A stretch of DNA of 64,000 bases from positions 186,001 through 250,000 of the forward strand of contig NZ_JASHJC010000002.1 in the NCBI RefSeq assembly GCF_030733385.1, given 5' to 3'. Source of the stretch: Roseovarius sp. MMSF_3359. GTDB lineage: Bacteria > Pseudomonadota > Alphaproteobacteria > Rhodobacterales > Rhodobacteraceae. The translations under genes were made by a program, and so were the position numbers. The notes beneath the pieces are model-generated. The model was not told the DNA's origin. It saw only the letters and a program-made list of their open reading frames with translations, and did not search any database. Shown piece after piece: positions 33,497 to 43,607 of the stretch (its first letter is position 1; each line of letters opens with the position of its first letter).

Positions 33497-35701
33497 ATGG
33501 CCAACACACCCACGCCCGACATCATTTACACCAAAGTTGACGAAGCCCCCGAGCTGGCCAGCGCGTCGCTCCTGCCGATCATTCAACGGTTTGCCGCCGC
33601 CGCAGGCGTGTCGGTCGGCACCAAGGATATCTCGCTTGCGGGCCGCATTCTGGCGACCTTCCCCGATCACCTGACCGACGATCAGCGTATCGCCGATGAC
33701 CTTGCCGAACTGGGTGAGCTGGTGAAGACACCCGAGGCCAACGTCATCAAACTGCCGAATATCTCGGCCTCCGTGCCGCAGCTTGTGGCCGCGATCAAAG
33801 AATTGCAATCCAAGGGCTTTACCGTCCCGGATTACCCCGAATCCCCCGCAACCGATGCGGAAAAAGAGGTGCGCGCCCGCTATGACACGATCAAGGGCTC
33901 AGCGGTGAACCCGGTCCTGCGCGAAGGCAATTCCGACCGCCGTGCCGCCAAGGCCGTCAAGGCATTTGCCCAGGCCAACCCGCACCGCATGGGCGACTGG
34001 TCCGCCGATAGCAAGACCCGCGTTGCGTCAATGTCCGGCAATGACTTCTTCTCCAACGAAGTGTCGGCCACGCTCGACGGTGCGTCAACCGCCAGGATCG
34101 TGCTTGAAACGGCCCAGGGCGAGACCGTGTTGAAAGACGATATCTCCTATCCCGCGGGGACTGTTGTCGATGCGACCTTCATGTCCGCCAAGGCGCTCGA
34201 CAGTTTCCTCGCCACCGAAATCGACCGGGCCAAATCCGACGGCGTCCTCTTTTCGCTGCACATGAAGGCAACGATGATGAAGGTTTCGGACCCGATCATT
34301 TTCGGCCACGCGGTCAAGACCTTCCTCGCGCCTGTGTTCGACGCGCATGGCGACGCGATGGCGGCGCTTGGCGTCAACCCCAACCAGGGTCTTGGGGCGC
34401 TGTTGGAGAAAGTCGCGGACAATGCCGAGATCATGGCTGCGGTCGAGGCCTGCATGGCCGACCGCCCCCCGATGTACATGGTCAATTCCGACAAGGGCAT
34501 CACCAACCTGCATGTGCCGTCGGACGTCATCATCGACGCCTCGATGCCCGCCCTGATCCGCGCGGGCGGCAAGGGTTGGGGCCCGGATGGCAAAGAGCAT
34601 GACACAGTCTGCGTCATCCCCGATGACAGCTATGCGCCGGTCTATGACGAGGCGATCAACTTCTTCAAGGCCAACGGCAAGCTCGACCCTGCGACCGCGG
34701 GTACGGTGCAAAACCTTGGCCTGATGGCACAAAAGGCCGAGGAATACGGCTCGCACCCGACCACGTTCGAAATCCCGCAGGACGGCGTGGTCAAGATGAT
34801 CCTCGACGATGGCACCGTGCTGCATTCGCACAATGTCGAAAAGGGTGATATCTGGCGCTCGGCCTCGGCCCGCAAGGCCCCGATCGAAGATTGGGTGAAC
34901 CTCGCCATCGAACGCCAGAAGGCAACCGGGTACCGCGCGATCTTCTGGCTGGACGCCGACCGCGCCCATGACGCGGAGTTGATCGCCTATGTGAAACCCA
35001 TCCTCGAAGCCAAGGGTGTTGCCGATAAGTTCGAAATCATGGCCCCGCGCGAGGCCACCCGTGCCTCGCTCGAGACCATTACCAAAGGCAAAAACACAAT
35101 CGCCATCACCGGCAACGTGCTGCGCGACTACCTGACCGACCTCTTCCCGATCCTCGAACTGGCCACCTCGGCCAAGATGCTGTCGATTGTCAAACTGATG
35201 CAGGGCGGCGGGCTGTTTGAAACCGGCGCCGGTGGCTCGGCCCCCAAGCATGTTCAGCAATTGCAGGAGGAAAATCACCTCCGCTGGGATTCCCTTGGTG
35301 AATTCTGCGCTCTTGGGGAAAGCTTCAAGTTCCTCGCCGATGCCAAGGGCAATGCGGGGGCAAGGGTTCTGGGCGAAGCGGTCGAAGCTGCAACGCAAGG
35401 CATCCTTGACCATGGCCGCTCGCCCAGCCGCAAGGTCGGTGAGCCGGACAACCGTGACAGCCACTATTGGTTCGCGCGCTACTGGGCCGAGGCTCTTGCA
35501 GCACAAGATGAGGACGCAGAACTCGCCGCGGAATTCGCGCCGATTGCCGCCGCCCTGACCGAAAACGAGGCTCAGATCACAAGCGAACTGGCCGCAGCTC
35601 AGGGATCGCCCGCCGATACCGGTGGCTACTACACCGCCGATCCCGACAAGCTGGCCGCCGTCATGCGGCCCAGCGCCACGCTCAACGGCATCATCGGGTA
35701 A
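33497..35701 (+). CDS. icd: Monomeric NADP-dependent isocitrate dehydrogenase
   Basis: Oxidatively decarboxylates isocitrate to 2-oxoglutarate in the TCA cycle. At 734 residues it is the large monomeric type II enzyme. N-terminus [19 protein letters not shown]; the substrate-phosphate region is [15 protein letters not shown]-like, and [16 protein letters not shown] near the end is typical. The ATG at 33497 follows GAAAGGGG; a longer frame (from 33431) lacks one. A TATACT hexamer at 33411 may be the -10 of its promoter. A terminator follows. Confidence 0.96.
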   Translation: MANTPTPDIIYTKVDEAPELASASLLPIIQRFAAAAGVSVGTKDISLAGRILATFPDHLTDDQRIADDLAELGELVKTPEANVIKLPNISASVPQLVAAIKELQSKGFTVPDYPESPATDAEKEVRARYDTIKGSAVNPVLREGNSDRRAAKAVKAFAQANPHRMGDWSADSKTRVASMSGNDFFSNEVSATLDGASTARIVLETAQGETVLKDDISYPAGTVVDATFMSAKALDSFLATEIDRAKSDGVLFSLHMKATMMKVSDPIIFGHAVKTFLAPVFDAHGDAMAALGVNPNQGLGALLEKVADNAEIMAAVEACMADRPPMYMVNSDKGITNLHVPSDVIIDASMPALIRAGGKGWGPDGKEHDTVCVIPDDSYAPVYDEAINFFKANGKLDPATAGTVQNLGLMAQKAEEYGSHPTTFEIPQDGVVKMILDDGTVLHSHNVEKGDIWRSASARKAPIEDWVNLAIERQKATGYRAIFWLDADRAHDAELIAYVKPILEAKGVADKFEIMAPREATRASLETITKGKNTIAITGNVLRDYLTDLFPILELATSAKMLSIVKLMQGGGLFETGAGGSAPKHVQQLQEENHLRWDSLGEFCALGESFKFLADAKGNAGARVLGEAVEAATQGILDHGRSPSRKVGEPDNRDSHYWFARYWAEALAAQDEDAELAAEFAPIAAALTENEAQITSELAAAQGSPADTGGYYTADPDKLAAVMRPSATLNGIIG

Positions 35702-35721
35702 CGCGCCTGATAAACGCAGAA

Positions 35722-35748
35722 AGGCGGGCCACTCTGGTCCGCCTTTTT
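35722..35748 (+). terminator. Rho-independent terminator of icd
   Basis: Nine-base-pair stem AGGCGGGCC / GGTCCGCCT with one G-T pair and a five-base loop, followed by a T-run, 20 bases after the icd stop. Confidence 0.88.
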
Positions 35749-35788
35749 CGTTTGACCCTTGAAATGGATGCGGGCGCGTGCCGGACCC

Positions 35789-36586
35789 CTACGCGGCGCA
35801 ATCCGAAGGGATATCGCTCAGGAAGTCCCGGCGCTCCACTCCCGTGTCCGTGAACGTGCAGATGCTGCCCTGTGGCACCTCTTCCCAACCGGAACCGCCC
35901 GTCATCAACGGCTCGGAAACCACCATGTATCCCCGCAACTGCCGGCAATACCGGTAGTAGAGCGACGGCGCCCGGGTGTCGGACGCATAGCGCACCGCGT
36001 AAAGCGACGCGCCATCGGAATAGGCCGCCGAGAGGCGCATATGCGGCGCGGTGCCCCGGTCTTCGGACAAAAGCTGGATCTGCGCGACGGCCTCTTCCAT
36101 CGCGGCGACGGGGCGGGTGTCCAAACCAAGACCCAGCGCGGTGAGAAAGATCGCCTCGCTGTCACTGGCGCCCTTACGGTCAGGGTAGAGCGCATCGGGG
36201 ATCGCCATATCGACCTGCTTGCGGACGGCCTCGAACCCGCCGACCTGGCCGTTATGCATGAAACTCCACCGGCCAACAGCAAAGGGATGGCAATTGTTCC
36301 GGCTGATCGCGGAACCCGTGGACGCCCGCACATGCGCCAGAAAGAGCCGCGATTTCACCTGCCGCGCCACGGCCGCAAGGTTCGGATCGGACCAGGCCGG
36401 ATAGACATCGCGGTAAAGACCCGGCTCAGTGCGGTGATCGTACCACGCGATACCAAAACCATCCGCGTTGGTGGCGGTCTTGCATTCATCCGCCTGCCGG
36501 CTCTGCACGATCAGGGAATGGTCAGGGCGGCTGATGATTTCCTCAAGAAAAATCGGCTGACCGATCCACGCGGCCCAGCGGCACAT
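35789..36586 (-). CDS. Class II glutamine amidotransferase (YafJ-like)
   Basis: 265 residues with an Ntn-type nucleophile: Cys2 (MCRWAAWIG). NADGFGIAWY (about 40-49), HVRASTGSAISRNNCHPF (about 83-100) and FMHNGQVGGF (about 108-117) are the glutaminase signatures of the YafJ/EgtC-like group. The acceptor substrate is unknown and no ergothioneine genes are nearby. The ATG abuts the stop of the upstream DUF6356 gene (TAAATG). Confidence 0.88.
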   Translation of the reverse strand: MCRWAAWIGQPIFLEEIISRPDHSLIVQSRQADECKTATNADGFGIAWYDHRTEPGLYRDVYPAWSDPNLAAVARQVKSRLFLAHVRASTGSAISRNNCHPFAVGRWSFMHNGQVGGFEAVRKQVDMAIPDALYPDRKGASDSEAIFLTALGLGLDTRPVAAMEEAVAQIQLLSEDRGTAPHMRLSAAYSDGASLYAVRYASDTRAPSLYYRYCRQLRGYMVVSEPLMTGGSGWEEVPQGSICTFTDTGVERRDFLSDIPSDCAA

Positions 36587-36793
36587 TTACTGACCCCGGT
36601 TGTGGGTCTTGGCGTACATCTGCGCGATCATCCGGCTCGCGGTTTTCTCGAAGGCGCAGGGGATGATGGCATGGATCAGCGCACAGAACCCGGCGGCAAA
36701 AAGCCGGAAGCTGAACTTGCCCGCAAAGGCCATATGCTCGAAATAGCTCTCATCAACGCTGCGGGGGTGGTCAAGAAAAATGCGGTTCATCAT
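36587..36793 (-). CDS. Small DUF6356-like protein
   Basis: 68 residues (67 if the second of two adjacent ATGs is used) with the N-terminal motif FLDHPRSVDESYFEHMAFA and one hydrophobic helix (about 29-46). The motif is that of the DUF6356 family common in Rhodobacterales; function unknown. A much longer open frame upstream runs antisense through the Lrp gene and is not real. AGGA precedes the start. It is directly followed by the amidotransferase gene. Confidence 0.72.
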   Translation of the reverse strand: MMNRIFLDHPRSVDESYFEHMAFAGKFSFRLFAAGFCALIHAIIPCAFEKTASRMIAQMYAKTHNRGQ

Positions 36794-36916
36794 GGGTCTG
36801 TTCCTGTTCAGTGAGTGGCGTTTCATCAAAACTAGCCCATCAACAGGTTGAAATTTTCTCAAAGAGTCCCCGAATTTCATTGATGCCGAGATATTTTCCC
36901 ACAATAATATTAATTC

Positions 36917-37393
36917 ATGAGCATTATTGACGATATTGATCGTAAATTGTTGACAGAGCTGCAGAGGGATGCGGGCCTGCCTCTCGAAGAATTGGGCAAT
37001 CGCGTGGGTCTCTCCCGCAATGCCTGCTGGCGGCGGATCAAGGCGCTGGAGGCCGCTGGTGTCATCCGCGCCAAGGTGGCCCTGCTGGACCCGGCGGCGG
37101 TTGGCCTGGGTCTTGAAGTGTTCATCCAGGTCAAGGCGGCCGCACATGACGCCGCCTGGCTCGAAAAATTTGCCCGCGCTACACGGGGAACGCCGGAGGT
37201 GACTGGTGTCTATCGCATGACCGGCGACCTCGATTACCTGATCCGCGCGCGCGTGGCCGACATGGCCGACTACGACCGGCTCTATCAAACCCTAATCGCG
37301 CGGGTGCCAATGGGTGATGTCTCCGCCAGCTTCGTGATGGAGGAGATCAAACACACCACGGAACTACCTCTGGCAAGGGCCGGACAGCGATGA
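36917..37393 (+). CDS. Lrp/AsnC-family transcriptional regulator
   Basis: 158 residues: N-terminal helix-turn-helix (about 4-55; IDRKLLTELQRDAG, LSRNACWRRIKALEAAGVI) and a C-terminal RAM/ligand domain (about 65-145). It senses an amino acid or related metabolite. It is divergent from DUF6356 across a 123-base AT-rich gap and coupled to the hydrolase downstream (ATGA). Confidence 0.92.
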   Translation: MSIIDDIDRKLLTELQRDAGLPLEELGNRVGLSRNACWRRIKALEAAGVIRAKVALLDPAAVGLGLEVFIQVKAAAHDAAWLEKFARATRGTPEVTGVYRMTGDLDYLIRARVADMADYDRLYQTLIARVPMGDVSASFVMEEIKHTTELPLARAGQR

Positions 37394-38364
37394 TCCGCCT
37401 CAAACGTCTCGTGATCGCGCTGCTGATCGTGGTACTGCTGCCGTCGCTTGGTTTCCGCGGTGCGGCCATGCTGCGCGAAACCCAAACCGCCGCGGAGGCA
37501 CAACCCGAAACCGGGCGAATGGTCGATACGGGCCTTGGCGCGATCTATGTGCAGGAGGTCGGGCCAGTGGGGGGAACCCCGTTGTTGTTGGCCCATGGGA
37601 CGGCCGCATGGTCGGGCCTCTGGGCCGAGACGATGACGGCGCTGGCCGAGCAGGGATACCGGGTGATCGCCTTTGACATGCCGCCCTTCGGCTTTTCTGA
37701 CCGCGACCCGGCGGGTGATTACAGCCGCCAAACCCAGGCCAGGCGCATCCTGTCGCTGGTGGAGGCCCTCGGAACCCGTCCGGTTCTGATCGCGCATTCC
37801 TTCGGCGCCGCCCCGGCGACCGAGGCCGTGATGATGCGGCAAGAGGCATTTGCCGGGCTTGTGATCGTTGACGGCGCCCTGGGCCTCAACAGCCATGAGG
37901 CAGAAGCATCCCTGCCCCTTCCCCTGCGCCCCGCATGGCTGCGCCGGACAATCGTATCGCTCACGGGAACAAATCCGCTCCTGACAAAAACGCTCCTCTC
38001 CCAGCTTCTCTACGTCAAGGAGGCCGCCACGGATGAGGTCGTCGAGATCCTGCAGCGCCCGATGGTGATCGAAAGCTCAACCGCCGCCTTCGCAAACTGG
38101 CTGCCGTCGCTTCTGGTGCCGCCCAAGACGGCCCTTAGCACCCGCCCCGACAATTTCCGCGCGCTGGACCTGCCCACCCGGCTGATCTGGGGGGACAAGG
38201 ACACGGTCACGCCGCCCGAACAGGCCGATGAGCTTGCCGCGCTGATCGGCCAGGGGCCGCCGCACCTGCTGACAGATGTTGGCCATATCCCCCAGATAGA
38301 GGCGCCCGAGGCATTTCAGGCCCTTCTCATCTCCGTGCTTTCCGATATGAAGGCAGGGAACTGA
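37390..38364 (+). CDS. Alpha/beta hydrolase with N-terminal signal anchor
   Basis: 324 residues. A hydrophobic N-terminal segment (about 5-27) suggests a membrane anchor or signal peptide. The alpha/beta-hydrolase fold is shown by the oxyanion region LLLAHGTAAWSG, nucleophile elbow AHSFGAAPA (Ser at about 137), acid loop WGDKDTVTPPEQ and catalytic His in DVGHIPQIE. Substrate unknown; coupled to the Lrp regulator. Confidence 0.85.
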   Translation: MIRLKRLVIALLIVVLLPSLGFRGAAMLRETQTAAEAQPETGRMVDTGLGAIYVQEVGPVGGTPLLLAHGTAAWSGLWAETMTALAEQGYRVIAFDMPPFGFSDRDPAGDYSRQTQARRILSLVEALGTRPVLIAHSFGAAPATEAVMMRQEAFAGLVIVDGALGLNSHEAEASLPLPLRPAWLRRTIVSLTGTNPLLTKTLLSQLLYVKEAATDEVVEILQRPMVIESSTAAFANWLPSLLVPPKTALSTRPDNFRALDLPTRLIWGDKDTVTPPEQADELAALIGQGPPHLLTDVGHIPQIEAPEAFQALLISVLSDMKAGN

Positions 38365-38380
38365 GCCGACAGGAAAAGCC

Positions 38381-39169
38381 ATGCCCTTCACACTCGCCAC
38401 CTGGAACATCAATTCGGTCCGCCTGCGCGCCCCGATCGTTTGCAAGCTCTTGAGCGAAGAGGCCCCCGATGTGCTCTGCCTGCAGGAATGCAAATCACCG
38501 GTCGACAAGATCCCGGTCGAGGATTTTGCCGCCCTCGGCTACACCCACATGATCGCGCGCGGCCAGAAGGGCTATAACGGCGTCGCCATCCTGTCGCGCC
38601 TGCCGATCGAAGAGGTCGGATCGCAGGATTTCGCAGATCTGGGCCATGCGCGCCACATCGCCGGGCGGCTGGAGAACGGGGTGACCGTCCACAATTTCTA
38701 CGTCCCAGCGGGGGGCGATGTGCCGGATCGCGAGAAAAACGAGAAGTTTGGCCAGAAGCTCGACTACCTGACCGATATGCGCGACTGGTTCCACAGCGAC
38801 ACACCGCAGAAGTCCATCCTCGTCGGCGACCTGAACATCGCGCCGCGCGAAGATGACGTCTGGTCCCACAAGCAACTCCTCAAAGTGGTCAGCCACACGC
38901 CGATCGAAGTCGATCACCTCGCCGAAACCCAAGATGCGGGCAAATGGGTGGATGTGACCCGCGCCGATATCCCAGAGGGGCAGCTTTATAGCTGGTGGAG
39001 CTATCGCGCGCGGGATTGGGACGCGGCCGACAAAGGGCGCAGGCTCGATCATGTCTGGGCCACGCCGGATATCTCCAACGCCGCCCATTCCAGTCGCATC
39101 CTGCGGGACGCGCGGGGGTGGGATAAACCCTCGGACCACGCACCGGTTTTCGCGACCTTCGACCTCTAG
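38381..39169 (+). CDS. xthA: Exodeoxyribonuclease III (AP endonuclease)
   Basis: 262 residues. Metal and catalytic motifs of the family: WNINSVRLR, LQECKSP, YNGVAILSR, GDLNIAPREDDVW, RRLDHVWAT and the final KPSDHAPVFATF. It repairs abasic sites and processes 3' ends. It starts 16 bases after the hydrolase. Confidence 0.95.
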   Translation: MPFTLATWNINSVRLRAPIVCKLLSEEAPDVLCLQECKSPVDKIPVEDFAALGYTHMIARGQKGYNGVAILSRLPIEEVGSQDFADLGHARHIAGRLENGVTVHNFYVPAGGDVPDREKNEKFGQKLDYLTDMRDWFHSDTPQKSILVGDLNIAPREDDVWSHKQLLKVVSHTPIEVDHLAETQDAGKWVDVTRADIPEGQLYSWWSYRARDWDAADKGRRLDHVWATPDISNAAHSSRILRDARGWDKPSDHAPVFATFDL

Positions 39170-39235
39170 GGCCACGGCCGGTCGATTAATTGCCTTTCGC
39201 GGCCCATCACCAGCAGCCCGCACCAAAAAAGTGCG

Positions 39236-40630
39236 TCAAACGGTGGTGAGATCCGTTCCGCAATTGGTGCAAAAACGATGCCCCCTGGTTCGCACCGCAC
39301 CGCAATTGGTGCAATAGGCCAGGTGGACAGTCCCGTCAGACCGGCCCGAGGCGCGCTCATCGTGTTTGTCGTTATCGGCCGGGATATCTGCGCCGAAACG
39401 CTCCAGCGCCGCCAGCATCGCACCGGCGTTCTCATACCGCTCCATGCGCGGCGCGGTACAGGTTTCGATCATCCGGATCAGGTCATGATCCACATCGGCG
39501 TGACGCAGATAGGACTGCCAGTTGCCGTGCATCTTGTAGGTGACCGATCCCATGAGAAGCTGAAAGAAGATGACCCCAAGCGCATAGACATCATCGCGCG
39601 GGTGCGGCCCCTCGGCAGGGTCCTTCATCGGATCGGCATACATCGGCGTGAAGGCGCCCGGAAAATAGGCGCTTTTGGAAATGTCGGCATCGGTGTCATC
39701 GCCTGACGGTTCTGACTGCGCCAGGGCATAACCGATCCCGAAATCGGTGATCTTCACGCGGCCATCAGACGACATCATCAGGTTCGCGGGTTTCAGGTCA
39801 CGGTGCACGATGCCGTTTTCATGCGCCAGCTGCATCGCGCGGGTGGCCATCTTCATCACGCTCACCACATCGGTGACCTGCGGCCTGGCTTTGCCGAACC
39901 CTTCGACCCAATTCACCAGGCTGCCGCCATCCATGTATTCAAACACCAGGAACGGCGGATCAGCGGTAAAGTTGGTTTGCATGAGCTGCACGAAATCCTT
40001 GGTCGGGTCATGCGCCCCGATCGTGTCCAGCGCGCGGATTTCATTCTTGAGCCCCGCCAGCAGCACCTTGTCGAAACAGAACTTCAAGGCCACGGGCCGC
40101 GTGCGGTTGAACTCCGTCGGATAGGCTTTCCAGACCTCGGCAAATCCGCCCATGCCCAACAGGGTGTCGAGTTTGAAATCATGCCCCTCGAGCTTGTAAT
40201 TCGGCTGGAAACGCGGGGCGCGGATCGGGACGAACTTGGCCATCTCTTCGGCGCTTTGCGGGACTTGCGAGACCATCGTGGTCACATGGCCATCATCGCC
40301 ACTGCGCCGCAACGCCTGCCGTGAGGTCATTGGAAGCGCGGCCAGGTAATTGACCAGTTCATCCTTCTGGGCCTGATCCATGCTGGTCCGGTCCAACTCG
40401 CGCCGGGCAATGTCATGGGCCTCGGCATAGCTCAGGTTCGACACCGCGACCATCGCCTCGGGCTGGGCCTCGGCAAACTGCCTGTTGATGACACGATAGG
40501 CGGCCACGGTTGCATGTTTCGCAAGCGCATAGACCGTGCGCTGCATCGGAATCGCCGTCCCGACCAGATCCTCAAGGACAGCGACCACGATGTCCTGAAA
40601 GATCTTTTCGCCGTTTATCGCCGTTGCCAT
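39236..40630 (-). CDS. Eukaryotic-like Ser/Thr protein kinase with C-terminal zinc ribbon
   Basis: 464 residues. Residues 1-150 match no domain I recognise. The kinase domain (about 151-410) has the Gly loop LLGMGGFAEVW, Lys183 in VALKF, Glu197, the catalytic loop IVHRDLKPANL (Asp278), DFG (296-298) and an αF RDDVYALG; the APE motif is replaced by YADP. All catalytic residues are present. A linker leads to a CxxC-CxxC zinc ribbon (Cys440, 443, 454, 457). No membrane helix. The gene upstream encodes a zinc-ribbon membrane protein. Its targets are unknown. Confidence 0.88.
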   Translation of the reverse strand: MATAINGEKIFQDIVVAVLEDLVGTAIPMQRTVYALAKHATVAAYRVINRQFAEAQPEAMVAVSNLSYAEAHDIARRELDRTSMDQAQKDELVNYLAALPMTSRQALRRSGDDGHVTTMVSQVPQSAEEMAKFVPIRAPRFQPNYKLEGHDFKLDTLLGMGGFAEVWKAYPTEFNRTRPVALKFCFDKVLLAGLKNEIRALDTIGAHDPTKDFVQLMQTNFTADPPFLVFEYMDGGSLVNWVEGFGKARPQVTDVVSVMKMATRAMQLAHENGIVHRDLKPANLMMSSDGRVKITDFGIGYALAQSEPSGDDTDADISKSAYFPGAFTPMYADPMKDPAEGPHPRDDVYALGVIFFQLLMGSVTYKMHGNWQSYLRHADVDHDLIRMIETCTAPRMERYENAGAMLAALERFGADIPADNDKHDERASGRSDGTVHLAYCTNCGAVRTRGHRFCTNCGTDLTTV

Positions 40631-40694
40631 TCAATGTTCCTTCATCAAACCGCAGCGCCCGTTCATGTCCAGCCCGTTCACCGGTCAGCCGGGT

Positions 40695-40913
40695 TCAGAA
40701 GCCGTAAAGCAGGACGCCGAGCAGCATCATCGAGACGTAAAATGCCCCGATCAACTTGAGTGCAATGATCGCCTTGCCCGCCAGTCCCGGCTGCGCACTG
40801 GTGGTGAGCCAGGTGAAAAGGCCCTTGTCCTCGGCTTCCAGCTCACGGCCGCATTGGCCGCAAAATCGGGCGGATGGGGGATTTTCAAACTGACAAGAAC
40901 TACATTTCATCAA
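40695..40913 (-). CDS. Zinc-ribbon protein with C-terminal membrane helix
   Basis: 72 residues: an N-terminal double-cysteine zinc ribbon (Cys4, 7, 18, 21; CSSCQFENPPSARFCGQCG) and one membrane helix (about 46-70). The ribbon resembles that at the end of the downstream kinase (64 bases away, same strand), suggesting the two work together, perhaps recruiting the kinase to the membrane. That is inference. It is too short for a firm family call beyond zinc ribbon. Confidence 0.72.
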   Translation of the reverse strand: MMKCSSCQFENPPSARFCGQCGRELEAEDKGLFTWLTTSAQPGLAGKAIIALKLIGAFYVSMMLLGVLLYGF

Positions 40914-41198
40914 TCGCCTCCCTTGCCGCGACGGGCAAAGACATGTTCGCTAAAATGGACCGGCCCCGATAGGCCGGGCGGCTGCAAATTCACTTTTCTC
41001 CGCCTGCATTGACCGGGAACCGCCCCTGTCTTGCCGCCCTCAATCAGAGCGATTGCGAAGGTCTAATGGCGCAACTTTAGCATTTCAGATGTGACTTGTT
41101 AAGCGGCAGGTTTGCCGGGGCCGCGGGTCATTCAGCCCCTCGCCCGTTGCCCCAACGTGGACCCAGCACATCACCTCCCAAGGGTCGTCGATCCGACC

Positions 41199-43346
41199 TT
41201 ACCGTTCCCGTCCAAAGATTTCGCGCAGGATATTCTCGATCGGGTTGCCGCTCCGGCGGCGCTGCTGCCGGCGATTGTTGTCCTGGACAACCGCTTCGGG
41301 GGCAGGCCGCGTCATCGGCAGCGGATGGACGGGCGTGCCCTCGTGCACCCGGGTCATCGTCTCGTGCCAGATCTCCGCCGGAAGCCCCCCGCCGGTCACC
41401 CCGGACAGCGGCGTGTTGTCGTCATAGCCCATCCAGACACCGGTCACATAATCCGCCGTGAACCCGAGGAACCAGGCATCGCGGGCGGCCTGTGTCGTAC
41501 CTGTCTTACCCGCGGCATCCCGGTCGGCGAGTTTCGCCCGCGCACCTGTACCGCCATTGACCACCTGGTACATCATCCACGTCAGCTCCCGCGCGGCGGC
41601 TTCCTGGATGACCCTTTCGCCGATGCCGCCAGTCTGATCCATGGTGGCCTCTTCATCCCCCAGCAGGCGCAGTTCGGTCAGACCATAGGGCGTTACCGAC
41701 GATCCACCGTTGAGGATGCCTGCATAGGCCCCGGTCATCTCCAGAAGTGTGCTTTCCGATACGCCCAGCGCCAGCGCAGGACCGTCGGCAAGCGCATTGT
41801 CGATGCCGAATCCAGTTGCCACGTCTCGCACAAGATTGCGACCGACGCTTTCGCTGACCTTCACAGCCGGGATATTGAGCGATTGCCGCAGGGCCTGGAC
41901 CAGATTGACCTTGCCGCGATACTTCCGATCATAGTTCTCCGGACACCAACGGCCCGAGCCAGGAATGTTCTGGCAATAAGGCTCATCAATTACCGTCGAA
42001 TTCCAGTGATGCCCAAGCTCAAGCGCGGTGGCATATACAAAGGGTTTGAAAGCCGATCCGGTCTGACGCTTGGCCTGCGTCGCGCGGTTGAAGGCGCCCA
42101 CGACCTTGGAATCGCGTCCACCAACCATGGCCCGCACGGCCCCGTCCGCGGACATAACGACGATCGCCGCCTGCGCCTTGGATCCTTCGCGCACCTTATT
42201 CTCGAAGATATAGTCCAGCGCCTCTTCCGCCGCCTTCTGTATCCGCTGGTCCAGCGTGGTGCGGATGATGACGTCTTCAGTCGTGTCGCGGGTGAAGAAC
42301 TCGGGGCCGCTATCCATGACCCAATCGGCGAAATAGCCACCGGTCTGCGCCTTGGCGGCCTTGCTCAAGGTGGCGGGGTTGTTCTGCGCGTCGCGCATCT
42401 GCGCCGAGGTCAGGTAACCCTGTTCATACATGAGCCGCAGCACGGTTGCCGCGCGGTCCTGCGACCGTTGCAGGTTACTGGTGGGCGCCAATGACGAGGG
42501 TGCCGTCAGCAAACCGGCCAGCATCGCCGCTTCGGCGGCGTTCACCTGCGCGGCGGATTTGCCGAAATAACGTTGGGACGCGGCCTCGGCCCCATAGGCG
42601 CCGCCGCCCATGTAGGCCCGGTTGAGATAGATCGAGAGGATTTCGTTCTTGCTGTACTTGGCCTCCATGGCCAGCGCATAGACCGCCTCCTTGATCTTGC
42701 GTGACATCGACCCGCGGCGGCAGTCATTCACATAAGCCGCCTCGTCCTTCCATTGGCTTTTGTCATACTCGACGCCCAGGCAGAGCAGCTTCGCGGTCTG
42801 CTGCGTGATGGTCGATCCACCATGCCCGCTAAGCGGCCCGCGCCCTTCGCTGAGATTGATGCGCACAGCACTGGCGACGCCCCGCGGGCTGATCCCGAAA
42901 TGGCGATAAAACCGCTTGTCCTCGGTCGCAACCACGGCGTTCTTGAGATGCTTGCTGACCGTCTCGGCCGACACCTCGCCACCGAACTGATCCCCGCGCC
43001 AGGCAAACACGTCGCCCTCCCGGTCGAGAAGCGTCACAGAGCCCCGTGCCCGCCCGTCGAGTAGTTCGGTCAGATCCGGCAGCGTTGTGTAGACATATCC
43101 GACGGCCAGGCCGACCACCACGGCAACGACCGCCGTGACCCGCCAGGTGACCCACCAGACAATCCGCAGAAACCACCGAATGATGCGCAGGAAAAAGGCG
43201 ACAATCGGATTGCGCTTGCGCGCGGGCGCCCGCCGCTTGCGTTTGGCCGCAGGCTTGCGCCGGGTCGTCGTCTTGGACTTGGACCTGCTCTTGCTATAGC
43301 GTTTTTCAGCCACCAAAGGCGGCTTTTTCCCACCGGATTTACTCAT
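41199..43346 (-). CDS. Class A penicillin-binding protein (PBP1A-like)
   Basis: 715 residues. A very basic cytoplasmic tail (1-45), membrane helix (about 60-90), GT51 transglycosylase domain with ATEDKRFYRHFG and STITQQTAKLL, then transpeptidase domain with the active-site SxxK (GSAFKPFVY) and KTGT (GKTGTTQAARDAW). It polymerises and cross-links peptidoglycan. A 285-base gap lies between it and the zinc-ribbon gene; nothing else is recognised there. The PBP subclass is not firm. Confidence 0.93.
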   Translation of the reverse strand: MSKSGGKKPPLVAEKRYSKSRSKSKTTTRRKPAAKRKRRAPARKRNPIVAFFLRIIRWFLRIVWWVTWRVTAVVAVVVGLAVGYVYTTLPDLTELLDGRARGSVTLLDREGDVFAWRGDQFGGEVSAETVSKHLKNAVVATEDKRFYRHFGISPRGVASAVRINLSEGRGPLSGHGGSTITQQTAKLLCLGVEYDKSQWKDEAAYVNDCRRGSMSRKIKEAVYALAMEAKYSKNEILSIYLNRAYMGGGAYGAEAASQRYFGKSAAQVNAAEAAMLAGLLTAPSSLAPTSNLQRSQDRAATVLRLMYEQGYLTSAQMRDAQNNPATLSKAAKAQTGGYFADWVMDSGPEFFTRDTTEDVIIRTTLDQRIQKAAEEALDYIFENKVREGSKAQAAIVVMSADGAVRAMVGGRDSKVVGAFNRATQAKRQTGSAFKPFVYATALELGHHWNSTVIDEPYCQNIPGSGRWCPENYDRKYRGKVNLVQALRQSLNIPAVKVSESVGRNLVRDVATGFGIDNALADGPALALGVSESTLLEMTGAYAGILNGGSSVTPYGLTELRLLGDEEATMDQTGGIGERVIQEAAARELTWMMYQVVNGGTGARAKLADRDAAGKTGTTQAARDAWFLGFTADYVTGVWMGYDDNTPLSGVTGGGLPAEIWHETMTRVHEGTPVHPLPMTRPAPEAVVQDNNRRQQRRRSGNPIENILREIFGRER

Positions 43347-43607
43347 GCTTGCCCTGCCCGGACCCTTTTGTTTTGGCGCACTCTACCCTGCCACGGGGGA
43401 AATGTAGACCCCCGGTCGCGCGGCATCGGGGCTTTTTTGAGCTGCTGAATTTTCAATCATCTCTGAAATTTTGCACAAATTTTCCGCAACAGCCCCGCAT
43501 TCTTCCCGCCATTCCCCGCTCCAATCTTTCGCTGCACCGCAGAATCAACTCACCTCTGGCTCATCGAAATATGTGTCCGACAGGCCACCAATAAAAGGGG
43601 AACCAAG

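Noticed and set aside
34085-35506. 473-codon minus-strand frame inside icd
   Set aside because: Antisense to monomeric isocitrate dehydrogenase.
41112-42494. 460-codon plus-strand frame opposite the class A PBP
   Set aside because: Antisense to a PBP with intact catalytic motifs.
43399-43418. CGGGGG...CCCCCG inverted repeat in the glnK upstream gap
   Set aside because: Short arms, large loop and no T-run; not supported as a terminator or operator.
43347-43607. Possible sigma-54/NtrC promoter upstream of glnK
   Set aside because: TTGGCGCA...CTGC near 43374 has the wrong spacing between GG and GC, and no clean NtrC palindrome was found. Left unannotated although such control is common for glnK-amtB.
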